A program made the translations under genes and the position numbers. The notes beneath the pieces were generated by a model. The model was given only the letters and a program-made list of their open reading frames with translations, did no database searches and was not told the origin of the DNA. DNA of 64,000 nt from Panacagrimonas sp963975245 (lineage in GTDB: Bacteria > Pseudomonadota > Gammaproteobacteria > Nevskiales > Nevskiaceae): positions 248,001 to 312,000 of the forward strand of contig CAXBFJ010000003.1 in the NCBI GenBank assembly GCA_963975245.1, read 5' to 3'. Positions 58,514 through 64,000 of this stretch are shown here, one piece after another; the stretch's first letter is position 1, and each line of letters opens with the position of its first letter.

Positions 58514-60134
58514 CGTTACCCACCCAGTTCCTGACAACCTGTGCTACCCGCTTCGGATCGTCCCGGATCAGATCGCGGGTTACTTGCAGGCGCTGTTCAT
58601 AAGGCACAGCCTCACGCTGTGGTGGCGGCGCAGGGTCATCTCCTGCGCGGCGAGCAATCTCCTGCTCGTCAGCGACATCACGTGGCGCAGAGATTGCACT
58701 CAGCGCGGGCCCCGAGCTTGCGAAGACCGGCGCTGAAATGAGCTGTCGCGCTGCGGGACGCATCACCCCGAATACCAGCGCCAGCAGCGCAATAACGCCA
58801 ACCGCATTTCTCGCAAAATCACGTACCCAGGCCTGTTTCCATAAGGGCATGGGCGCAATCGGTTCCATCTCAACGCTGGGCATGAAGGAGGCGTTGAGCA
58901 CCGTAACGGAATCGCCACGCGCTTCCTTGTACCCCACTGCATTGCGAACCAGTTCGGTAATGCGTTCCAGCTCCTGCTCGTTCAACGGCTGATCCACGGT
59001 TTGTCCTTCGGCGTTGAGCCTGGGGAGATTGTCGATCAGCACCGCAACCGTCAGGCGCTCCAGTTGCCCCGTCTGCTGGCGTGTGTAACTCACCGCACGA
59101 TCAATCTCGAAATTCCTGGACTGGGTACTGGAACGTGAGCCGACATTGCCTAGCGCTGCTGCATCAGCTTCTGAAAGCTCACTCTTGCCACTGCCCTTGG
59201 GTTGATTGCTGACCGCACCCGGCACGCCGCTCGCCTGCCCCGCGCCCCCCGAACTCTCAGAGATTTGTTCACTGCGGATGGCGCGTGGCTCAGGTCGATA
59301 GGTTTCGCTGGCCTCCTCTGTTTGCGTGAAATCCATGTCGGCATGAACCTCGACGCTCAGGCGGCCAGGACCGGTCAGCGGCAACAGGATATTGCTCACG
59401 CGCTGAGCGAGTGTCTCTTCGAGCTTGCGTGCAACAGTGAACTGGTTGGCTGCGGCTTCCAGACCGGGGTCTTCGCTTTTTCTGGAAGACAGCAGACGAC
59501 CGGTCTGGTCAATTACTGACACCTTCGAGGGCTCAAGACTCGGTATTGCCGAAGCAACCAGGTTGATGATCGCCTGGACCTGAGCGTCATCAATCGTCGC
59601 TCCAGGAAAAACCTCGAGCATCACCGAGGCACTGGCCTGTCTCTGGTCCCGAGCGAACGCGGAGGCCTTGGGGACAGCCAGATGAACACGCGCACCGGAG
59701 ACCTGCCGAATACTTGAGATGCTTCTGGCCAGCTCCGTTTCCAGGGCGTGCTGGTATCGCGCATTCTCGATGAATTGCGACACGCCCAACCCTGTGCCTT
59801 CCTTCATGAATTCCATGCCATTCTCGGAGCGGGTCGGCAGCCCCTGGGCGGCCAGTGCAAATCGTGCGTCCGAGGCCCGCTGCTCAGGTACCCGTATCTG
59901 GCCCACTGCCGGCCCCATCTTGTAGGGAACGCTGGCACCGTCCAGTGCGGCGAGCACGTCGGCCGTCGATTTCTCGTTCAATCCGCTGTATAGCGGCACA
60001 TACACTGATCCTCGCGCCCAGCTAAACAGGGCGATGCCGATTGCTATCGCACCCGCCAGTCCAAGCAGCAAGGCGAGCGGCCGGAGCAATGGAGCGGCAT
60101 CGGCAAATGTCATCGGTGTCTTGTTGGCAGCCAC
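58506..60134 (-). CDS. fliF: Flagellar MS-ring protein FliF
   Basis: A 542-residue FliF with two membrane helices (about 19-39 and 433-453) flanking the periplasmic ring-building domains (YVPLYSGLNEKSTADVLAAL; the YscJ-like fold with RASVHLAVPKASAFARDQ-type sequence) and a C-terminal cytosolic tail that binds FliG. It forms the MS ring, the base of flagellar assembly. It starts 42 bases after fliE. Confidence 0.96.
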   Translation of the reverse strand: MAANKTPMTFADAAPLLRPLALLLGLAGAIAIGIALFSWARGSVYVPLYSGLNEKSTADVLAALDGASVPYKMGPAVGQIRVPEQRASDARFALAAQGLPTRSENGMEFMKEGTGLGVSQFIENARYQHALETELARSISSIRQVSGARVHLAVPKASAFARDQRQASASVMLEVFPGATIDDAQVQAIINLVASAIPSLEPSKVSVIDQTGRLLSSRKSEDPGLEAAANQFTVARKLEETLAQRVSNILLPLTGPGRLSVEVHADMDFTQTEEASETYRPEPRAIRSEQISESSGGAGQASGVPGAVSNQPKGSGKSELSEADAAALGNVGSRSSTQSRNFEIDRAVSYTRQQTGQLERLTVAVLIDNLPRLNAEGQTVDQPLNEQELERITELVRNAVGYKEARGDSVTVLNASFMPSVEMEPIAPMPLWKQAWVRDFARNAVGVIALLALVFGVMRPAARQLISAPVFASSGPALSAISAPRDVADEQEIARRAGDDPAPPPQREAVPYEQRLQVTRDLIRDDPKRVAQVVRNWVGNDG

Positions 60135-60176
60135 GGCAGGCTCAGAAGGCGGCGAAGAATGGTCGAGGCGTCATCA

Positions 60177-60488
60177 TCACAGCGGCATGCTCATGACTTC
60201 CTGATAAGCCTGGACCAGCTTGTTGCGTACTTCGGTCATGGCCTTGAATGACACACTGGCGGTCTGCCCCAGCATCATGGCCGTAGCCAGGTCGCCACGT
60301 CCCATTTCAAAATCAGTTGCTGCTTTCCTCGCACTCATCTGAGCCTCGCTGACATTGCGCGCCGCTTCCACCATGGTCTGCGCAAACTGACTGCCTTCCG
60401 CTTTATCAAGCTGTTGCGGCTTGAAGGACGAACGCGCCGAAAGGGAGCGAAGCTCAGTGAGCAAGCGATTGACTTCCATATCCTTCAT
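60177..60488 (-). CDS. fliE: Flagellar hook-basal body protein FliE
   Basis: A 103-residue FliE, the junction between MS ring and rod. Family features: FAQTMVEAARNVSEAQMSARKAATDFEMG-type helix and the C-terminal MEVRNKLVQAYQEVMSMPL-type sequence. The ATG at 60488 has GGAG nine bases upstream; an internal ATG three codons later is less likely. It is the first gene of the large fli operon, behind a candidate sigma-54 promoter. Confidence 0.94.
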   Translation of the reverse strand: MKDMEVNRLLTELRSLSARSSFKPQQLDKAEGSQFAQTMVEAARNVSEAQMSARKAATDFEMGRGDLATAMMLGQTASVSFKAMTEVRNKLVQAYQEVMSMPL

Positions 60489-60522
60489 CGCATCTGACTC
60501 CTATGATCCTGCCATGACTCTG

Positions 60523-60537
60523 GCAAGCCGCATGCCC
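60523..60537 (-). promoter_or_regulatory. Candidate sigma-54 promoter of the fliE operon
   Basis: On the minus strand, GGGCAT-GCGGC-TTGC matches TGGCAC-N5-TTGC (4/6 and 4/4) with correct GG-N10-GC spacing, in the 58-base gap between the FleQ-like gene and fliE. Predicted transcription would begin about 20-25 bases before the fliE ATG, leaving room for its ribosome binding site. Confidence 0.6.
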
Positions 60538-60546
60538 GCGAATGTG

Positions 60547-61650
60547 TCAAGCCGCTGACGCATCTTCGGAACGATTGAGCTGGTACTTGTTCAGGCGTTC
60601 GACCAGTGTGGTGCGACGCATGTGCAGCAGGTTGGCAGCGTGAGCGACAACGCCATGTGTCTGTCTCAGCGCCTTGTCGATCAGCTCACGCTCGATGACA
60701 GAGAGGTATTCCTTCAGATCCAGCCCCTCTTCGGGCAGGGTCACCTCGAATGGAGATGCGGACTCCGGCTCTGGTTCCGGCAATTCATCTTCTTCCGGAA
60801 GCTCCATGTCATCGGTGACATGCGCGCTGTATTTCGCCGGCAAGTCACTGATGCGCACTCTGTCTCCAGAACACATGACACTCAGGCGCTCCACAAGGTT
60901 GGCCAACTCGCGCACGTTGCCGGGCCAGGGATAGGCGGCCAAGGCCTTGATCACACGCCGGTCGAACTTGAGCCGCTCCTCGCCGCTGCGAATTGATAGT
61001 TCGCGAATCAGTTCAGGCAGATCATCAATTCTCTCGCGAAGGCTCGGCGTGTCCACCGGGAATACGGCGAGCCGGTAGTAGAGATCTTCACGGAAACTGC
61101 CCAGACTGATCGAACTTTCAATATCACGGTGCGTTGCGGCAATGACGCGCACATCGCAGTGAATGGTCCGCGTTCCTCCGACACGCTCAAAGCAACGTTC
61201 CTGAAGGACACGCAGGAGCTTGACCTGCATGCTCATCGGCATGTCACCGATCTCATCCAGAAACAGCGTGCCGCCGTTGGCCATCTCGAAACGCCCTTCT
61301 CGGGCGGTGATTGCGCCCGTGAATGCGCCCTTCTCATGGCCAAACAATTCACTCTCCAGCAGGTCTGCCGGAATGGCCGCGCAGTTGATCGCCACAAAAG
61401 GCCGTTTTGCACGATGCGATTGTGCGTGTATCGCTCGGGCCACCACTTCCTTCCCGGTGCCGGTCTCGCCCAGCACCAGCACGGTGGTGTCGTGCGTGGC
61501 CACCTTGGCGATGCAGCGCCGCAGATGAACGACGGCCTCGGAATTCCCCGTGGGAGAGATATCACTCTCGGATACTGCATCCTGCACCGGCATGCGTTGC
61601 TCGCGGACCTCGGGTGCGGGTCCAAGATTGAAAAACTGGCTTTTCTGCAT
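60547..61650 (-). CDS. FleQ-like sigma-54 activator lacking the receiver domain
   Basis: A 367-residue enhancer-binding protein. Residues 1-35 are a short tail with no receiver fold. The AAA+ domain (about 38-270) has Walker A GETGTGKE, the sigma-54 contact loop GAFTGA, Walker B GGTLFLDEIGDM and the arginine finger region FREDLYYRL. An acidic linker (PEEDELPEPEPES) precedes a Fis-type helix-turn-helix (AANLLHMRRTTLVERLNKYQL) of the FleQ/FlrA kind. Adjacent to rpoN and the fliE promoter, it is the likely master activator of the flagellar genes. The ATG at 61650 is ten bases after rpoN. Confidence 0.9.
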   Translation of the reverse strand: MQKSQFFNLGPAPEVREQRMPVQDAVSESDISPTGNSEAVVHLRRCIAKVATHDTTVLVLGETGTGKEVVARAIHAQSHRAKRPFVAINCAAIPADLLESELFGHEKGAFTGAITAREGRFEMANGGTLFLDEIGDMPMSMQVKLLRVLQERCFERVGGTRTIHCDVRVIAATHRDIESSISLGSFREDLYYRLAVFPVDTPSLRERIDDLPELIRELSIRSGEERLKFDRRVIKALAAYPWPGNVRELANLVERLSVMCSGDRVRISDLPAKYSAHVTDDMELPEEDELPEPEPESASPFEVTLPEEGLDLKEYLSVIERELIDKALRQTHGVVAHAANLLHMRRTTLVERLNKYQLNRSEDASAA

Positions 61651-61660
61651 GATCGCTCTC

Positions 61661-63043
61661 TCAGGCGGCAACGGGGGCTGGCAGCATCGTCGCGCGAAGC
61701 TTTGCCGACGGGATATGCATCTGGTCCCGGTACTTGGCGACCGTGCGCCTGGCAATGTAGATGCCGCGACGTGCAAGTTCTGCCGTGATGGCGCCGTCGC
61801 ACAAGGGGCGGCCTTCCGGTTCACGCGCCACCAGCGATCTGATCAGCGACCGAACGGCGGTGGAACTGGCATTCGCTCCGTTCTGTGATTGCAAGGCAAC
61901 AGAGAAAAAGCGGCGCAGTTCCACCACGCCGCGAGGCGTCTGAACAAATTTTCCCTGCGTAACGCGTGAGACGGTTGATTCATGCATGCCGATCTGCATC
62001 GACAGTTCTCGCAGCGAGAGCGGCTTGAGCATTTCGTCGCCCTGGGTCAGCGCGGCAAACTGATGCTGGAAGATCGCACGCGCCGTCTTGAGCAAGGTTT
62101 CGTTTCGCATGCTCAGGCCGCGCAACAACCATCGCGCCTCCGTGAGTTGCTGGCGCATACCCGCGCCCTGGGCACCACACTTGCCGAGCATGCGTTCGTA
62201 GGCGGCGTTGACGCGAAGACGTGGGCTGGCCAGTGGATTGAGTTCGAGCTTCCAATTGCCCCCTTCACAGCTGACGATCAGGTCCGGCACTACGTGTGAC
62301 GCCTCTGTGCGACGCAGTCCTGGCGCGGGATCAAGCTGGCGCAGAAGCTTCAGGCCAGCGGCGAAATCGTTATGGTCCACCCCAAGCTCAGCGCGCACCT
62401 GGTCAAATTCATGGCGGGCCAGTGACTCCAGGTAGGACTCGGCCAGTCGAATGGCCACATTGCGCGCCATGCTGACCGGATGTGTTTCGAGCTGAAGCCT
62501 GAGGCACTCGCTCAGATCGTGGGCCGCGAAACCCGGCACGGAAACCCTGCGAACCAGTTGCAGGGCTTCAAGCAAATCTGCTGACCGAACTCCGGACCGT
62601 GCTGAGATAACCTTGATGCTTTCTTCCAGATAGCCCCGTTCATCAATGTAATCAAGCAGCGTGAAGGCGATGTCGAGCTGATCTGCATCCTTGCATTCAA
62701 GCGGCAGTTCTTCGAGCAGACGAAGATGAATGGACTCGGCTTCGGGAGTGACGGCTTCTCCCCGGCCCTGGTCTTCATCGTCTTCGGAGTATTGCGTACC
62801 CGACGATCCATGCTGGCTGGGCATCCAATGCTCTTCAACACTGAGCTGCGGGCGCTCAAACTCCGGCAGTTCCTCGTCCTCAGACGCATCATCTTCGAGT
62901 TCGAGCATGGGGTTGGTTTCGAGCCACTGGGCTGCCTCCGCCTGCATCTCAAGACCACTGAGTTGAAGCAGACGGATGGACTGCACCAGCTGCGGGGTCA
63001 TGGTTCCGCGAAGCTCGGGGCGCATATCCAGACTGGTTCTCAT
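61661..63043 (-). CDS. rpoN: RNA polymerase sigma-54 factor RpoN
   Basis: A 460-residue sigma-54. Region I is the Gln/Leu-rich start (LRGTMTPQLVQSIRLLQLSGLEM), then an acidic region II (about 50-105), the core-binding domain, a helix-turn-helix (MQIGMHESTVSRVTQGKFVQTPRGVVELRRFF-type) and the RpoN box ARRTVAKYRDQM near the end. It drives FleQ-dependent flagellar promoters such as those before fliE and fliL. The typical lptB/hpf neighbours of the housekeeping rpoN are absent, so it may be a flagellum-dedicated second copy. Confidence 0.94.
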   Translation of the reverse strand: MRTSLDMRPELRGTMTPQLVQSIRLLQLSGLEMQAEAAQWLETNPMLELEDDASEDEELPEFERPQLSVEEHWMPSQHGSSGTQYSEDDEDQGRGEAVTPEAESIHLRLLEELPLECKDADQLDIAFTLLDYIDERGYLEESIKVISARSGVRSADLLEALQLVRRVSVPGFAAHDLSECLRLQLETHPVSMARNVAIRLAESYLESLARHEFDQVRAELGVDHNDFAAGLKLLRQLDPAPGLRRTEASHVVPDLIVSCEGGNWKLELNPLASPRLRVNAAYERMLGKCGAQGAGMRQQLTEARWLLRGLSMRNETLLKTARAIFQHQFAALTQGDEMLKPLSLRELSMQIGMHESTVSRVTQGKFVQTPRGVVELRRFFSVALQSQNGANASSTAVRSLIRSLVAREPEGRPLCDGAITAELARRGIYIARRTVAKYRDQMHIPSAKLRATMLPAPVAA

Positions 63044-63200
63044 TGGTATTTCTCCGCTAGGGCCAAAATTTCGGCGGATCGGAGGTGTTGGCATTCCGTC
63101 GCCGTCGAAAAAATTCTGGCGAAAACGCGGACCAATTGAGATCAGGGATTACCTTACTCTTGTAGGGCAATCTCTTACATATTATGCAAGGACTGAATCG

Positions 63201-63830
63201 CTACTCAGTGAATTGCTGGACGGCATACCGCATCAGTTCTCTCGAATTCTTCAATCCGAGCTGTTGCATCAGCCGCGAACGGTGGGTTTCGACGGTTTTC
63301 TCGCCGATTCCGAGAATCTGTGCGATCTCGGAAATCGAGTGTCCCTGGCCGATGGCAACAAGCACTTGCCGCTGCCGTACTGACAGGCGGTCATCTGACG
63401 CCGAAGAATGGTGTGAGCTCGATGAACCTTTTTGCGGACCGTCGGTGAGACTGCTGCTCAGATAGGTCCCACCTGAGTGAACCTTGCGCACGGCAATGCA
63501 GATTTCCTCGGGCGCCGACTGCTTGGGTACGTACCCATTGGCGCCAGCTGCAAGCGCCTGCCGGGCAAATTCCCGATGCGAGTGCATGGAAAGCATGATC
63601 GTCCGTGCCGGGTTACCCATGCGCAGCAATTCCAACGCCACTTCCATGCCGGTTTTTCGCGGCATGGCGATATCAAGAATGGCGATGTCCGGCTCATTCT
63701 TCTGGATCATCTCCAGAGCCTCTTCACCATTGGAAGCCTCGGCGACGACCTGGATATTGGCTGCCTCCAGCACTTTGCGCACACCGATGCGAACCAGACT
63801 GTGATCGTCAGCGAGAACTATCTTGATCAT
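63201..63830 (-). CDS. NarL/FixJ family response regulator next to rpoN
   Basis: A 209-residue response regulator. Receiver domain: IVLADDHSLVRIGV with the acidic pair, phospho-acceptor in IAILDIAMPRKTGM (about residue 54), Lys in YVPKQSAP. A Ser-rich linker (SSSSHHSSASDD) precedes a LuxR-type helix-turn-helix (about 145-200; LSVRQRQVLVAIGQGHSISEIAQILGIGEKTVETHRSRL-type). No kinase is adjacent; the orphan PAS kinase at 26147 has the matching transmitter type. Its position upstream of rpoN and the FleQ-like gene suggests input into flagellar control, by context only. Confidence 0.9.
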   Translation of the reverse strand: MIKIVLADDHSLVRIGVRKVLEAANIQVVAEASNGEEALEMIQKNEPDIAILDIAMPRKTGMEVALELLRMGNPARTIMLSMHSHREFARQALAAGANGYVPKQSAPEEICIAVRKVHSGGTYLSSSLTDGPQKGSSSSHHSSASDDRLSVRQRQVLVAIGQGHSISEIAQILGIGEKTVETHRSRLMQQLGLKNSRELMRYAVQQFTE

Positions 63831-63891
63831 CTTCGGAGGGTCAAAGGGAGCCTTCAGATCGGTCCGGCGATACGCTGGACGGCCAACTATC

Positions 63892-64000
63892 TTAACCTTT
63901 GCGAGCGGCTGCAATCGACCGGCGATGTATCTTGAAAATGGCGCGCTCGATCAGTGACTTCAACTGGGCACTCTGGTTCTCAAACATGAACACCGGACCC
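63892..64000 (-). CDS. C-terminal fragment of a protein running off the window
   Basis: An open minus-strand frame enters from the right edge and stops at 63892 (TAA). The visible 35 residues read VFMFENQSAQLKSLIERAIF and then KIHRRSIAAARKG. The ending loosely resembles the last helix of PilZ-domain proteins (rfIxxLqRe type), which occur near fliS in related flagellar loci, but the evidence is too thin to name it. Confidence 0.45.
   Translation of the reverse strand, partial: GPVFMFENQSAQLKSLIERAIFKIHRRSIAAARKG

Noticed and set aside
1..64000. CRISPR arrays, tRNA, rRNA genes, prophage or intact insertion sequences
   Set aside because: No regular repeat-spacer pattern, no tRNA-like cloverleaf or rRNA sequence was noticed, and the only mobile-element trace is the IS3 fossil.

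Overview
The window reads as a chromosomal segment of a flagellated, polarly organised gammaproteobacterium. The base composition is moderately GC-rich. The flagellar gene order fliEFGHIJ-K-L-MNOPQR-flhBAFG-fliA-cheYZA-motCD-parC-parP, with rpoN and a FleQ-like activator beside fliE, is the layout known from Pseudomonas and Xanthomonas/Lysobacter relatives. The lineage is an inference from gene order; no rRNA or other marker gene is present.

Left part (1-6.8 kb): the 3' end of a molybdopterin oxidoreductase; a minus-strand pair of an LVIVD-repeat lipoprotein and a DUF305 protein; a TetR regulator with a perfect 19-bp inverted repeat just upstream; a membrane fatty acid desaturase; and a limonene-epoxide-hydrolase-like SnoaL protein. 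Middle-left (6.8-17.7 kb): a complete carbon-phosphorus lyase operon, phnF-D-C-E-G-H-I-J-K-L-M-N-P, almost entirely translationally coupled. It imports phosphonates (PhnDCE), builds the ribose-triphosphate ester (PhnGHI with PhnL), removes pyrophosphate (PhnM), cleaves the C-P bond (PhnJ with PhnK), and recycles the sugar phosphate (PhnP, PhnN).

Transition (17.7-28 kb): a TonB-dependent receptor divergent from a NarL/NarX-like two-component pair, an IS3-family transposase relic, an EAL protein with a degenerate GGDEF domain, a small membrane protein with an even more degenerate GGDEF-like domain, and an orphan PAS histidine kinase. Most of this part is regulatory or accessory.

Right part (27.5-64 kb): a continuous minus-strand motility block. 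From the right end it runs: NarL-type regulator, rpoN, FleQ-like activator without a receiver domain, flagellar basal body and export genes, flhFG, fliA, CheY/CheZ/CheA, MotC/MotD, ParC/ParP-like polar placement proteins, then a second chemotaxis module (STAS, CheY, CheA, CheW, cytosolic chemoreceptor, CheR, CheD, CheB, short membrane chemoreceptor). Candidate sigma-54 promoters lie before fliE and fliL, and a good sigma-28 promoter before the short chemoreceptor, which fits the usual RpoN/FleQ then FliA cascade.

The most interesting signals are in the second chemotaxis module. CheD and the short chemoreceptor share the C-terminal hexapeptide GSVELF, encoded by mostly different codons. The same receptor carries a CheZ-like D-x3-Q helix motif. 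The large cytosolic receptor has a strongly basic N-terminal tail and a QWTEF CheR-docking end, next to a ParA-type ATPase. A 49-residue small gene with a strong ribosome binding site sits in the same operon. In the phn operon, PhnK has a four-cysteine (CxxC...CxxC) insertion absent from the E. coli protein.
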